A stretch of 64,000 bases of DNA from Bin87 sp963692995 (GCA_963692995.1 OY843611.1:310001-374000); one strand, 5' to 3'. Shown: positions 40,867-50,032, numbered from the stretch's first letter. Notes: a model not told the origin generated them from the sequence alone. A program made the numbers and translations.

Positions 40867-41708
40867 GCCGGCGCGCCCGGTCGTCGCAGCAGCGCGCTTA
40901 GGGCAGCCAGCGCCAATGCCGACATCGCCAGCAGCAGTACCGCCAGCGCCAGCGCCGCCCCCAGACTGGACTCCATAGCGGTCATTATCGCCAGAGGCAT
41001 GGTCTGGGTTCGTCCGGTCAGGTTGCCGGCGAACATGATCGTCGCTCCGAATTCCGACACGGCCCGCGCCCAGGCCAGCGTAAGACCGGTCAGCAGCGAC
41101 GGCCAGGCCACGGGGAGCGTCAAGCGCCGGAAGGTGGCCCAGGGCGAAACGCCCAGCGTCTGCGAGACTTCCTCGTATGCCGGGTCAACGGCGGCGAAGC
41201 CGATCCGCGCCGCCCGGATGTAGAAAGGCGCGGCCACGAAAATCTGCGCGAATATGACCGCCGCCGTGGTGAACGGCAGCGTTATCCCAACGCCGGACAA
41301 CGCTGGCCCCAGCAGGCCGTTGCGTCCGAAGGCCATCAGCATCGCCACGCCAGCCACCACTGGGGGCAATACGATGGGCAATTCGACAAAGGTGTCGATC
41401 ACCCGCAGCGCCGGCGATTTGCGCCGGGCCAACAGCAGCGCAAATGGAGTGCCCACCAGCACCACGATGGCCAGGCTGATGACGCTGGTAACGACCGTAA
41501 GACGCAGGGCCTGCAACACCAGGTCGCCGGACAATCCGGCCAGGAACCCGTCCTGCTGCCCGGCCCGCACCAGCAGCGCCGCCACCGGCAACCCAATGAA
41601 CAAGACGTAGATGACCGTCGCCACCATGCCGGCCGGAGCCAGCGCCCCCAGCGCGGTTTCGGTTGGGCGACCCTCATTTCGCGCCCGACGCCGGAATCTC
41701 ACAACCAT
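40863..41708 (-). CDS. modB: Molybdate ABC transporter permease
   Basis: The 281-aa membrane protein has about six hydrophobic segments and the inner-membrane permease EAA-like loop (YEEVSQTLGVSPWATFRRLTLPVAWPS). ELPIVLPPVVAGVAML and RAVSEFGATIMFAGN are typical ModB/CysT-type sequences. ATG 41708 lies 3 nt after the modA stop; modC overlaps its end, so modABC is a compact operon. Confidence 0.92.
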   Translation of the reverse strand: MVVRFRRRARNEGRPTETALGALAPAGMVATVIYVLFIGLPVAALLVRAGQQDGFLAGLSGDLVLQALRLTVVTSVISLAIVVLVGTPFALLLARRKSPALRVIDTFVELPIVLPPVVAGVAMLMAFGRNGLLGPALSGVGITLPFTTAAVIFAQIFVAAPFYIRAARIGFAAVDPAYEEVSQTLGVSPWATFRRLTLPVAWPSLLTGLTLAWARAVSEFGATIMFAGNLTGRTQTMPLAIMTAMESSLGAALALAVLLLAMSALALAALSALLRRPGAPA

Positions 41709-41711
41709 ATC

Positions 41712-42608
41712 TTACGGCTGCGGAGCAGCGACGGCGCCCACGTCGAAGCTCGCCTTGCTACAGGGACAGGCGATGTTGGCCGGAGGAGCGAATCCGTGAT
41801 CCCTTAGAACGGCCTGTCCGGCATCGCTCTGAATAAAGGCGATGAACGCCTGGGCAACCTCCGGGTGAACCGCCGTGGCCAGCGACGCAATCGGATACTG
41901 CGCCGCCGGGTTGAACCGCAGCGGTATCTCGATGAGACGGAAGGCCCCGGCGTATTGGCTCGCCGCCGCGTCGGTCTCGTATATCAGGCCGGCGTCCACT
42001 TCTCCCAGCGCCACCTTCTGAGCTACGGCTCGGACGTTAGTCTCGTTGGTGACCACGTTATCCAATACTGCAACGGCGAAGTCGTCCGGGAAATCGGGCG
42101 AGGCGGCCATCAGGTCCAGGGCATTGCGCGTATAGGCGCCGGCCGGCGCCTCCGGGGCGGCCACGGCGATGCTGACGCCGGGATCGGCCAGGGCCTCCAG
42201 GGTTGGCACGGCGGTCGATTCGGCTGGCGTCGCTACCACCAGGCGGTTGGCGGCGAAATATTCCGGCGTATTCCCCAGCAGTTCGGCCTGCTTGACCGAC
42301 GCCATATGCTCCCAGTGGGCCGATGCGAACACGTCGGCGGCGGCGCCGTGCTCCAGCTGGGCGCGCAGAGTCTGGCTGCCCGCGAAGTTGAAAACCACGC
42401 TCACGTCAGGATGCTCAGCCTCGAAAGCCTCGGCGACTGCCGGCAAAGATTCGGCCAACGACGACGCGGCGAAGACGGTCACGGTGAAACCGGAACCGTG
42501 GCGGTCACCGGAACTGTTGCGTTCAATGCTAGCGGCCGCCGCACACCCGAGGGCGGCAAGCAGCCCGACCAGCAAGACGGCGGCCAGCGAAAACATCCGG
42601 GAAATCAT
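41712..42608 (-). CDS. modA: Molybdate-binding lipoprotein of the ABC transporter
   Basis: The protein (298 aa from ATG 42608) has a lipoprotein signal (MISRMFSLAAVLLVGLLAAL then GCAAAA, lipobox cysteine near 22). The mature part starts TVTVFAASSLAESLPAVAEAF and includes VVFNFAGSQTLRAQLEHGAAADVFASA, the ModA oxyanion-binding pattern, and LIYETDAAAS. It would capture molybdate or tungstate outside the membrane. A perfect TATAAT at 42618-42623 lies so close to the ATG that the transcript is probably almost leaderless. Confidence 0.92.
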   Translation of the reverse strand: MISRMFSLAAVLLVGLLAALGCAAAASIERNSSGDRHGSGFTVTVFAASSLAESLPAVAEAFEAEHPDVSVVFNFAGSQTLRAQLEHGAAADVFASAHWEHMASVKQAELLGNTPEYFAANRLVVATPAESTAVPTLEALADPGVSIAVAAPEAPAGAYTRNALDLMAASPDFPDDFAVAVLDNVVTNETNVRAVAQKVALGEVDAGLIYETDAAASQYAGAFRLIEIPLRFNPAAQYPIASLATAVHPEVAQAFIAFIQSDAGQAVLRDHGFAPPANIACPCSKASFDVGAVAAPQP

Positions 42609-42617
42609 CACCGGCGC

Positions 42618-42646
42618 ATTATAACAACCGGACAATCCGCAACGAA
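42618..42646 (-). promoter_or_regulatory. modA: Putative modABC promoter
   Basis: TATAAT (42618-42623) is preceded at 17 nt by TTCGTT. Transcription would start within a few bases of the modA ATG at 42608. I see no molybdenum-cofactor riboswitch or clear ModE palindrome. Confidence 0.4.
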
Positions 42647-42792
42647 CCGCGCCTCCCCATTGGCGCCGCGGATCCTCCACACGGCCCGGTCGCTGCTTGA
42701 CTCGCCGCGCCCACTGCCGTTAAATGGCTCAAGGAACGGGGCCGACCTTTGTGTCAGCCAACGCGAAACCCCAGGCTCGGTTCACGAACTCC

Positions 42793-42900
42793 GTCATTCC
42801 CGCTTTCTTTCCGTCATTCCCGCGCAAGCGGGAATCCAGCGAGTACAAAATAAAGTCGGTTCACCCTCACCCGGTCATTCCCGCTTTCGCGGGAATCCAG
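42793..42900. repeat. Cluster of REP-like palindromic repeats
   Basis: A half-unit (42793-42805) and two full units (about 42813-42839 and 42873-42900) with the same core as elsewhere in the window. Confidence 0.8.
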
Positions 42901-42968
42901 TGCGATTTCCGGTTTTTAAACGGCCCCCTACAGAAGACAACCGCCTCGAGCGGTCAGGAGGACACGAT

Positions 42969-43313
42969 ATGGCTCTCGTACGTTGCGTTACGGAGATGGG
43001 CATGGGCGTGGACGTTCACGGCCTGGATTACACGCTGGCCGCCAAGCGCGCCGTCTTTGACGCCATCCACCACAGCAGCCTTGGCTTCACCCGCCTGGTG
43101 GGAGCAACCGCCGACGACATGACGGTCAACGTGACCATCGGCGCGCCCCGGCCCGATCAGGTCAATGCCGACGAGGTGGCCGACTCCTTGCCCCACGGTC
43201 GGGCCAACGTGGACGTCGTGGTGGGTGGCCTGGAACTGCTCAACGAGGACGGGAGCGACGGCACGCTGATCGCCAACGCCATCATCACCGTCAGCATCGA
43301 CGACGGGAAGTAA
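42969..43313 (+). CDS. Lin0512-family conserved protein
   Basis: The 114-aa protein reads RCVTEMGMGVDVHGLDYTLAAKRAV, then VGATADDMTVNVTIGAPRPDQV, VGGLELLNEDGS and ends IANAIITVSIDDGK. This matches the widespread uncharacterised Lin0512 family as I recall it. ATG 42969 has AGGAGG seven bases upstream. It is followed by a hairpin, so it is probably monocistronic. Function unknown. Confidence 0.75.
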   Translation: MALVRCVTEMGMGVDVHGLDYTLAAKRAVFDAIHHSSLGFTRLVGATADDMTVNVTIGAPRPDQVNADEVADSLPHGRANVDVVVGGLELLNEDGSDGTLIANAIITVSIDDGK

Positions 43314-43318
43314 GCCAT

Positions 43319-43346
43319 TCGGGGGCGCATAGTCCTGCGCCCCCAC
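43319..43346. terminator. Hairpin after the Lin0512-family gene
   Basis: GGGGGCGCA and TGCGCCCCC form a perfect 9-bp stem with a short loop, right after the stop codon. No T run follows. Confidence 0.5.
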
Positions 43347-43372
43347 CCGCGCCGGTTTCGCAATTCGGGCCA

Positions 43373-43705
43373 ATGCTACTGCTCACTCCGGAAGCCGCCA
43401 GCCGCATCTGCATGGATGAATGCCGGGCCATGTGCTGCCGCGGCCCCATCATCCTGCGGTTGGATCCGGACGAAGTGACCGGTTTCTACCGGCTGGCGGC
43501 AGGATTGGGTACGGAGGCAAAGGTCAGCCGCGCCGCCGACGGCGGGGGAAATGTGCTGTTTCTGGACCAACCTGGAGAGCATTGCCCCATGCTTGATCCG
43601 GACACCTCGGCCTGCCGAATTTATGACGAGCGCCCGCGCGTCTGCCGCGAGTTCCCCCGCAAGCGCGAACCCGGCTGCGCCATCTCAGAGTGGATCACGC
43701 CGTAA
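43373..43705 (+). CDS. YkgJ-type cysteine-cluster protein
   Basis: The 110-aa protein has the cysteine pattern CMDECRAMCC near residue 13-22, then HCPMLDPDTSACRIYDERPRVCREFP, as in the zinc- or iron-chelating UPF0153/YkgJ family. These proteins bind metal, possibly an iron-sulfur cluster; the role is not established. No neighbour clarifies it. Confidence 0.8.
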   Translation: MLLLTPEAASRICMDECRAMCCRGPIILRLDPDEVTGFYRLAAGLGTEAKVSRAADGGGNVLFLDQPGEHCPMLDPDTSACRIYDERPRVCREFPRKREPGCAISEWITP

Positions 43706-44145
43706 CCGGCGCCCGTCTAAAACCGGCGCCGCCACGTTCTCATAAAAACCGGCGCCGCCGCGTTCACAACAAAGTTGCGGCCCATGGCCGGATACTCGCG
43801 GCGTCGGGATGCCGGCCGTCGGTCAGCATGTCAACCGGGGTCGGCCCGAACAGCGTCGCTCCGTCAACGTAGTACCGGCTGCGGTCGCCCCGACCCTGCA
43901 ACAACGCCACCGCCTCTGCAACCTCGGCGTGTGCGTCGCCGAACTCGTCCCGTGTGAAATTGCGCCCGCCCGTTTTTAGGCGTTTCCGTTATACCAAAGC
44001 CCCGGTACAGAAGCCCCTCGTCGAGGTTTCCGGCGCGCCGGCAAACTGGAACTGCCGCGCCGTTTCCAGTATGATTGCGGAAATCCGCAGATCTGCGGTT
44101 GCACACTCCTGATATTAGGAGGACCGTTAGATTAGGAGGACCGTT
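43706..44145. other. Intergenic region with decayed coding fragment and duplicated ribosome site
   Basis: This 440-bp gap contains an imperfect direct repeat (AAAACCGGCGCCGCC at about 43720 and 43744), the hydrolase fragment listed separately, and just before the GMC gene two tandem copies of a 17-bp unit with ATTAGGAGGACCGTT (about 44116-44145). Confidence 0.6.
43764..43995 (-). pseudogene. C-terminal fragment resembling an SGNH/GDSL hydrolase
   Basis: A minus-strand frame without a good start reads FTRDEFGDAHAEVAEAVALL, then SRYYVDGATLFGPTPVDML and TDGRHPDAASIRPWAATLL before TGA at 43764. The DGRHPD stretch resembles the Asp-x-x-His block near the end of SGNH hydrolases. About 75 residues remain and no N-terminal block (GDS) is present, so I regard it as a remnant. 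Confidence 0.4.
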
Positions 44146-45693
44146 GTGAAGTACGATGTAATCGTCATCGGCGCCGGTTCCGCCGGCTCCATCGTCGCCA
44201 CCCGCTTGAGCGAAGACCCCAGCCGGTCGGTGCTGTTGCTGGAAGCCGGGCCGGATTATCCGAGCATTGAACACCTGCCCGACGAGGTGAAGTTTGGCTA
44301 CGCCACCGCCACCGACGTGATGACCAGCGACCACAACTGGCAGTTCACCGGCCACGGCACCGCCGAGAACCCGGAGATCATGGTGCCCCGCGGCAGGGTA
44401 ACGGGCGGCTCCAGCGCCATCAACGGCCAGATGTTCCTGCGGGGCGTCCCGGAGGACTACGACGGCTGGGCCGCCATGGGCAACGACCAATGGAGCTTCC
44501 AGAACCTGCTGGGGTATTTCCGCCGCCTGGAGACCGATACCGACTTCTCCGACGACTTCCACGGCAACGACGGCCCCATCATTGCCCGCCGCTTCAAACG
44601 GGAGGAATGGCTCCCGGCGCAGCACGCTTTCTACAATGCCGCCCGGGCCTATGGTTTCCCGCATACCGACGACCACAACAGCCCCGATTCCACGGGTATC
44701 GGGCCCACGCCATTCAACAATCCCAACGGCATCCGCTGGAGCACCGCTCTCGGTTATCTCGACCTGGCGCGGCACCGCCTGAACTTCACCCTGCGCCCCG
44801 ACTGCACGGTGCATCGCGTCCTCTTTGACGGCAACCGGGCTACCGGCGTGATGGTGGAAAGCGGCGGCGAGGTCTTCACCGTCGAAGGCGATCAGATAAT
44901 CCTCAGCGGCGGCGCAATCGCCTCTCCGCAATTGCTCATGCTCTCCGGCGTTGGTCCTGCCGACCACCTGCGGAGCCTGGGCATACCGGTGGTGCACGAC
45001 AGCCCCGGCGTGGGCCAGAATCTTCGTGACCACCCCATCGTTCCCGTCACCTGGCGCACCAGGCCGGGGTTTGAGCTTGACGGTTTCGTGCCCCGGATCC
45101 AAACGTGCCTGAAGTACACCGCCGAAGGCTCCGACCTGCGCAACGACATGATCATGATTTTCTCGTCCTTTGCCACCGAGCAGGTGATCCGGGGCGGGAA
45201 CCGTATGGAGCCCCTGGGCATCCGCGCCTCGGTCTCCATCTACCTGGCCGTGGGCGCCGGCGAGTTGCGGCTTCAGTCCACCGATCCGCACGACCAGCCT
45301 TATCTCGATTACAACTACCTCCAGGAAGAGTTCGACCGGAAGCGGCTGCGGGACGGCGTGCGCATCGCCGTGGAACTGGGCAAGCACAGCGACTTTGCCG
45401 ACATCATCGTGGAGCGGACTGAACCGCTGGACTCGGACCTCGAATCCGATGCAGCGCTGGATCACTGGCTGCGCAGCAACGTCTCCACGGCACAGCACAT
45501 TTCCTGCACCTGCAAGATGGGGCCGGATTCGGACCCCATGGCCGTGGTTGACCAGTACGGTCGGGTCAAGGGCCTGGAAAACATCCGCGTGGTGGACGCT
45601 TCCATCATGCCCGACTGCATCCGCGCCAACACCAACGTCACCACGATGATGATTGGGGAACGGGTCTCCGAGTTCATTCGGCAAGGGAGTTAG
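44146..45693 (+). CDS. GMC-family FAD oxidoreductase (choline dehydrogenase-like)
   Basis: The 515-aa protein starts at GTG 44146 after a duplicated AGGAGG unit. YDVIVIGAGSAGSIVATRLSED binds FAD, PRGRVTGGSSAINGQMFLRG is the first GMC signature, and ILSGGAIASPQLLMLSGVGPA the second. The C-terminal block HISCTCKMG...VVDASIMPDCIRANTNVTTMMIGE contains the expected catalytic-region residues. It oxidises an alcohol of unknown identity. Length is typical. Confidence 0.92.
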   Translation: MKYDVIVIGAGSAGSIVATRLSEDPSRSVLLLEAGPDYPSIEHLPDEVKFGYATATDVMTSDHNWQFTGHGTAENPEIMVPRGRVTGGSSAINGQMFLRGVPEDYDGWAAMGNDQWSFQNLLGYFRRLETDTDFSDDFHGNDGPIIARRFKREEWLPAQHAFYNAARAYGFPHTDDHNSPDSTGIGPTPFNNPNGIRWSTALGYLDLARHRLNFTLRPDCTVHRVLFDGNRATGVMVESGGEVFTVEGDQIILSGGAIASPQLLMLSGVGPADHLRSLGIPVVHDSPGVGQNLRDHPIVPVTWRTRPGFELDGFVPRIQTCLKYTAEGSDLRNDMIMIFSSFATEQVIRGGNRMEPLGIRASVSIYLAVGAGELRLQSTDPHDQPYLDYNYLQEEFDRKRLRDGVRIAVELGKHSDFADIIVERTEPLDSDLESDAALDHWLRSNVSTAQHISCTCKMGPDSDPMAVVDQYGRVKGLENIRVVDASIMPDCIRANTNVTTMMIGERVSEFIRQGS

Positions 45694-45699
45694 CGTGGC

Positions 45700-45785
45700 T
45701 TACTGGATTTCCGCGGGCGCGGGAATGACGGGAATAGTTCAGCGGGAATGACGGGAGTGGCTCAGCGGGAATGACGGGAGCGGCT
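45700..45785. repeat. REP-like repeats after the GMC gene
   Basis: One palindromic unit (ATTTCCGCGGGCGCGGGAAT variant) is followed by three spaced half-units of CAGCGGGAATGACGGGA. Confidence 0.7.
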
Positions 45786-45800
45786 CAGAGGAGGCAACAC

Positions 45801-47204
45801 ATGGCAAATTGCGACATTGAACTGATTGCTCACCTGATGCGCCGGGCCGGCTTCGGCGCGACCCGAGAGCAGCTGGAAACCCTGGCCGCCCAGGGATACG
45901 AGGCGACGGTGGAGCAGTTGCTGGACCAGAGCGCCGAGGGGCGCATGGGCGACGACCTCATCCGGCGGTTCCATCCCGAACTGTCCGGCATGATGGGCAC
46001 GCTGGGTTCCGGAGAGAACTGGCTGTACCGAATGGCGACGACCACCACGCCGCTTCGGGAGAAGGTCGCCCTGTTCTGGCATGGCATTTTCGCCACCGGC
46101 TATCCCAAGGTCATCCACGGCAAGGCGCTGTCCGATCAGGTCCGTATGTTCCGATACCGGGGCCTGGGCAGTTTCCACGACTTGTTGGTGGAACTGTCCA
46201 GGGATCCGGCCATGATCATTTGGCTGGACAACCAGGACAACCACAAGGATGCCATCAACGAAAACTACGGGCGCGAATTGCTGGAACTGTTCTCCATGGG
46301 TGTGGGCAGCTACACCGAGCAGGACGTACAGGAGTGCGCCCGCGCCTTCACCGGCTGGACGCTGGGCAACCGGGAATACATGGAGCTGCGCTCCATGCGG
46401 GACTCCGACTGGCCCTATGGCCGGATATCCTGGCACTTTGAGTTCCGGGAGGATGACCATGACTTCGGCGAAAAGGAATTCCTGGGTCAGCGCGGCGCGT
46501 TCAACGGCAACGATATAGTGGCAATCATCTGCCAGCAGGAAGCCACCGCCCGGTTCATCTCGCGCCATCTGTACAGCTTCTTCGTGGCCGACGAACCGCC
46601 GGTGCCGGACTGGCCCTACGCCGAGCCACAGGACGCGGCGGCCATTGACATCCTGGTTCAGGCGTACTTCGACGGGGGCTACGACATCAGCGCCATGCTG
46701 CGTACCCTGTTCAACTCCGATTTCTTCAAGGACCGGGCGGTCTGGTATCGCAAGGTGAAGAGCCCGGTGGAGCTGGTGGCCGGCGTGCTGCGCCTGACCG
46801 GCGAGTTCGACCGGCCCCGCAAGGAGATACTGGACCGCTATCAGCAGGCCATATTCATGGGCCAGTTTCTCAACAACCCGCCCAGCGTGGAAGGATGGCA
46901 CCAAGGCACCGACTGGATCGATACCGGTTCGCTGGTGGAACGCATCAACTTCGCCTCTCAGCAGTTGGGCGACGTCGCCAAGCCGGGGGTACGAACCATG
47001 GTGGAACGCATCGCCGGCAGTCAGGCCGGCTCACCGGAAATGCTGGTGGACGCCTGCCTGGACCAGGTGGGCGTGATCACGGTTTCGGAGGATACCCGTC
47101 GAGAGCTGGTTGACTTCGCCGCGGTGGCCGGCGGCGCCGGCGCCGCCCGCATCGCCGAGGTGTTGCAGATGGTGGCGTCAACCCACGAGTTTCAGCGAGC
47201 GTAG
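45801..47204 (+). CDS. DUF1800-family protein
   Basis: From ATG 45801, preceded by AGAGGAGG, the protein has 467 aa. ELIAHLMRRAGFGATREQLE is the family start, and LREKVALFWHGIFAT, NENYGRELLELFSMGVG and CARAFTGWTLGN are the conserved core. DUF1800 proteins are nearly always paired with DUF1501 proteins, as here, with an NHL-repeat gene between them. No signal peptide is visible. The function is unknown; an extracellular or enzyme-maturation role has been guessed for such pairs. Confidence 0.88.
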   Translation: MANCDIELIAHLMRRAGFGATREQLETLAAQGYEATVEQLLDQSAEGRMGDDLIRRFHPELSGMMGTLGSGENWLYRMATTTTPLREKVALFWHGIFATGYPKVIHGKALSDQVRMFRYRGLGSFHDLLVELSRDPAMIIWLDNQDNHKDAINENYGRELLELFSMGVGSYTEQDVQECARAFTGWTLGNREYMELRSMRDSDWPYGRISWHFEFREDDHDFGEKEFLGQRGAFNGNDIVAIICQQEATARFISRHLYSFFVADEPPVPDWPYAEPQDAAAIDILVQAYFDGGYDISAMLRTLFNSDFFKDRAVWYRKVKSPVELVAGVLRLTGEFDRPRKEILDRYQQAIFMGQFLNNPPSVEGWHQGTDWIDTGSLVERINFASQQLGDVAKPGVRTMVERIAGSQAGSPEMLVDACLDQVGVITVSEDTRRELVDFAAVAGGAGAARIAEVLQMVASTHEFQRA

Positions 47205-47218
47205 GGGATGAACCGACC

Positions 47219-48292
47219 ATGACCACAGTGCAAAACACTCCCGAAATACGGTTTCTCGAATACCGCATGACCCTGGGCATGACCACGATGGAGGGTCGGG
47301 GGTTCTACTATCCCACCGACATCGCCATCGCCGATGACGGGCGGATGTACGTTGCGAACCGCTCGCTGGAGAACGTGACCCGTGGCGTGCGCGTCACCGT
47401 GTGCGACATCAACAGCGAGTACTACGGCACCTTCGCCGCCTACGGCCAATCTCCCGGCCAGTTCATCTGGCCCTCGGCCTGCGCGCTGGACAGCCGGGGC
47501 CGCGTGTACGTCAGCGACGAGGCGGCGCATCGCATCTCGGTGTTCGACCGGGAAGGGGCGCTGCTGTCCACCTGGGGCGAGCGCGGCTCCGGCGCGGGAC
47601 AGCTCGACACCCCGTCCGGCCTGGCCTTTGACGCCGCCGACAACCTGTACGTAGCGGACACCTACAACCACCGGGTGCAGAAGTTCACGGCGGAGGGCCG
47701 CTTCCTGGCATCTTTCGGGAGCGCAGGCAACGGCGGGCGCGCGGACAACGGCGGGAGCGCAGGCAACGGCGACGCCGGGTTGAACCTGCCCTGGGGCCTG
47801 ACCGTCGGCGCCGACGGCAACGTGTACGTAGCCGATTGGGGCAACGACCGGGTCCGGAAATTCTCTCCCGACGGCGAGCATCTGGGATCGTTTGGGACCT
47901 CTGGCCGGGGCGACGGCGAGTTCCATCGTCCGTCGGGTGTGGCCGTTGACGCAGCCGGCTACATCTACGTGGCCGACTGGGGCAACGAGCGGGTGCAGGT
48001 ACTCGACCCCAACGGCGGTTTCGTGCAGAAGCTGCGCGGCGAAGCCACCCTGTCCGCGTGGGCGGCCAACTTCCTGTCCGTGAACGTGGAGGAAGGGGAG
48101 GCCCGCTCCCGGGCCAACCTGGAACCCGAAATCGAATATTTCGTGGACGAGCCCCACGAGGAATCGTCCCACATCGAAAAGTACTTCTGGTCTCCCGTAT
48201 CGATCAAACTGGACCGGGAGGGCAACCTTTACGTAACCGAAAGCAACCGGCACCGCATCCAGGTGTACCGGCCCGGCGCGCAAGGAGGATAG
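47219..48292 (+). CDS. NHL-repeat beta-propeller protein
   Basis: The 357-aa protein is made of about six NHL repeats, each of the form PSGLAFDAADNLYVADTYNHRVQKF (shown in parts: LYVADTYNHRVQKF, VYVADWGNDRVRKF, IYVADWGNERVQVL, LYVTESNRHRIQVY). A Gly/Asn/Ala-rich insertion (GSAGNGGRADNGG) lies near residue 162-182. The fold is a propeller used for ligand or protein binding. It starts 14 nt after the DUF1800 gene and ends 4 nt before the DUF1501 gene, forming one operon. Confidence 0.88.
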   Translation: MTTVQNTPEIRFLEYRMTLGMTTMEGRGFYYPTDIAIADDGRMYVANRSLENVTRGVRVTVCDINSEYYGTFAAYGQSPGQFIWPSACALDSRGRVYVSDEAAHRISVFDREGALLSTWGERGSGAGQLDTPSGLAFDAADNLYVADTYNHRVQKFTAEGRFLASFGSAGNGGRADNGGSAGNGDAGLNLPWGLTVGADGNVYVADWGNDRVRKFSPDGEHLGSFGTSGRGDGEFHRPSGVAVDAAGYIYVADWGNERVQVLDPNGGFVQKLRGEATLSAWAANFLSVNVEEGEARSRANLEPEIEYFVDEPHEESSHIEKYFWSPVSIKLDREGNLYVTESNRHRIQVYRPGAQGG

Positions 48293-48296
48293 CCTG

Positions 48297-49424
48297 ATGA
48301 CTTCCACCAAGAAGGAACGGAACGTAGTGGTGATCGAGCTTCAGGGCGGCAACGACGCTCTGAACACGGTGATTCCCTACAACAACCCGCTCTACTATGA
48401 CTTCCGCAGCAACGTCGGGATACCGGAGGGCGCGGTGCTGCACCTGGACGGCGAGGTGGGCTTCAATCCCAGCCTGGCCCCCATCAAGCGCCTGTGGGAC
48501 CAGGGCAATTTCGCCGTCATCAACGGCATCGGCTATCCCAACCCCAACCGCTCCCACTTCCGCTCCCGGGACGTCTGGTACACCGCCGAATCCGAGAAGA
48601 TCGGCGCCGAGGGCTGGCTGGCCGCCGCCATCCGCGACCTGGACGCCCGCGGCGAGAACGTGCTGACCGGCGTGAACTTCGGGCGCGGCCTGCCCCGGGC
48701 CATGGTGGCAAAGGGCGTGCCGGTGGCCTCGGTGGCCAACCTGGAGACCTACGGTTTGATGCCCGACATCCAGGACGAAAAGTCGCGGCAGTACGCCCTG
48801 GAAGCCTTCAGCCGCATCTACGGCCCCACCGAGAGCAAGGACGTGGTGGCCCAGGTGCTGTCCGAGACCGGCTCCAACGCCCTGAAGGGCGCCGACCGCC
48901 TGCGTACCGCGCCGGAACTGTACTCGTCAACGGTCGAGTACGCCGACACGCCCATCAGCCAGTCGTTGAAGAACATGGCGCAGGTGATGTCCGCCGGCCT
49001 GGGCACCCGCATCTACTATACCCAGCACGGCAGTTTCGACACCCACAGCAACGAGCTGCCGGCCCACGCCAAGCTGTGGACCGACGTGTCCACCGCCATC
49101 GCCGACTTCACCGGCGACCTGGAGGAGCATGGCCTCGCCGACGACACGCTGATCCTGGTGTTCTCCGAGTTCGGCCGGCGCATCCGGGACAACGGCACCG
49201 GCACCGACCACGGCTCCGGCGGCGTGGCCTTCGTCGCCGGCGGCTCGGTCAACGGCGGCCTCTACGGTGAATACCCGTCCCTGCGCCTCGAAGACCACTC
49301 CGAAGGCGACCTCCATTTCACCAACGACTTCCGCTCCACCTACGCCACCATCCTCAACCGGTGGCTGGAACTGGACCCGGTGCCCATCGTCCACGGCGTG
49401 TACGAGCAGTTCGACTTCCTGTAA
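48297..49424 (+). CDS. DUF1501-family protein (alkaline phosphatase/sulfatase fold)
   Basis: The 375-aa protein has VVVIELQGGNDALNTVIPYNNPLY (metal/nucleophile region), GNFAVINGIGYPNPNRSHFRSRDVW, YYTQHGSFDTHSNE, FSEFGRRIRDNGTGTDHGSGGVAFV and a late GEYPSL. These are DUF1501 motifs with alkaline-phosphatase-like metal ligands (D, H, D, H). Unlike many relatives it has no twin-arginine signal. It is the last gene of the DUF1800-NHL-DUF1501 operon and is followed by a perfect hairpin. Confidence 0.88.
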   Translation: MTSTKKERNVVVIELQGGNDALNTVIPYNNPLYYDFRSNVGIPEGAVLHLDGEVGFNPSLAPIKRLWDQGNFAVINGIGYPNPNRSHFRSRDVWYTAESEKIGAEGWLAAAIRDLDARGENVLTGVNFGRGLPRAMVAKGVPVASVANLETYGLMPDIQDEKSRQYALEAFSRIYGPTESKDVVAQVLSETGSNALKGADRLRTAPELYSSTVEYADTPISQSLKNMAQVMSAGLGTRIYYTQHGSFDTHSNELPAHAKLWTDVSTAIADFTGDLEEHGLADDTLILVFSEFGRRIRDNGTGTDHGSGGVAFVAGGSVNGGLYGEYPSLRLEDHSEGDLHFTNDFRSTYATILNRWLELDPVPIVHGVYEQFDFL

Positions 49425-49450
49425 GCGAACTCGCCGGACCACGAATGAGG

Positions 49451-49484
49451 GAGGCGAACCCGGCATTGCCGCCGGGTTCGCCTC
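49451..49484. terminator. Hairpin after the DUF1501 gene
   Basis: A perfect 14-bp inverted repeat (GAGGCGAACCCGGC with its complement) encloses a 6-nt loop. There is no T run; it probably ends the operon transcript. Confidence 0.6.
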
Positions 49485-49533
49485 TGACATACTACCCGCG
49501 CCGGTCAAATTCAAAGGCATCAAAGGAGACAAT

Positions 49534-49836
49534 ATGACGAGCCTAGAGGAACGGGTAAGCCGCCTGGAGGGGGGCGCTGATCACCTGGCTACCAAAGCCG
49601 ACGTTGCCGAAGTCAAAGCTGAGGTCGCCGAACTGAAAGGCGAAATCGCTACCACCAAAGCCGAACTGAAAGGCGATATCGCCGCCACCAAAGCCGAGGT
49701 GAAAGGCGAGATCGCCGCCACCAAAGCCGAGGTGAAAGGCGAGATATCCTCACTGCGCAGCTGGGTTGCCGGCGGGCTGGCCGTCCTCGGCATCGTCCTG
49801 GTAGTTCTCAACGTGGCCTTGCGATTCTGGGTATGA
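49534..49836 (+). CDS. Coiled-coil protein with C-terminal membrane anchor
   Basis: The 100-aa protein starts at ATG 49534 after AAAGGAGAC. Residues ~5-72 are a coiled coil with tandem 11-residue repeats (KAEVKGEIAAT units, encoded by ~33-bp repeats), followed by one membrane helix (~77-98, GGLAVLGIVLVVLNVALRF). It resembles CCDC90/DUF1640-type small anchored coiled coils. Function unknown. Repeat number may vary between strains. Confidence 0.65.
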   Translation: MTSLEERVSRLEGGADHLATKADVAEVKAEVAELKGEIATTKAELKGDIAATKAEVKGEIAATKAEVKGEISSLRSWVAGGLAVLGIVLVVLNVALRFWV

Positions 49837-49937
49837 TCGGCGACGGTTGGAGCGGGCCTCGGCGCCCGGCGCCCACGGTGGATACGAGCGGTTCGACTTC
49901 CCGTAGGCCGCGCTGGCCTACGGTGCCCTGACCCAGG

Positions 49938-50031
49938 CAGACGCAGAAATTCGGCCCGCGACAGGCCAATCGCTTCTACCACCCGGCCCAACGTGGCCGG
50001 GTTGATGTTGCCGGGATGGTCAGATCTCTCG
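49938..50031 (-). pseudogene. Possible HicA-type toxin C-terminal remnant
   Basis: Minus-strand codons read ERSDHPGNINPATLGRVVEAIG then LSRAEFLRL, similar to the C-terminal end of HicA-like small toxins (HPG...INPxTLxxIxxxxGLSxxEF). It continues in frame without a proper stop and has no N-terminal part. The call is weak. Confidence 0.3.
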
Positions 50032-50032
50032 G

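Larger units (their letters stand above)
42609..42968. other. Intergenic region with modA promoter and REP repeats
   Basis: The 360-bp divergent gap contains the modA promoter on the left and palindromic repeats at 42793-42900 on the right, followed by AGGAGG for the next gene. I find no additional gene. Confidence 0.6.

Noticed and set aside
43864..45684. Long open frame (606 aa) antisense to the GMC oxidoreductase
   Set aside because: High-GC shadow frame with no recognisable motifs, opposite a well-supported gene.
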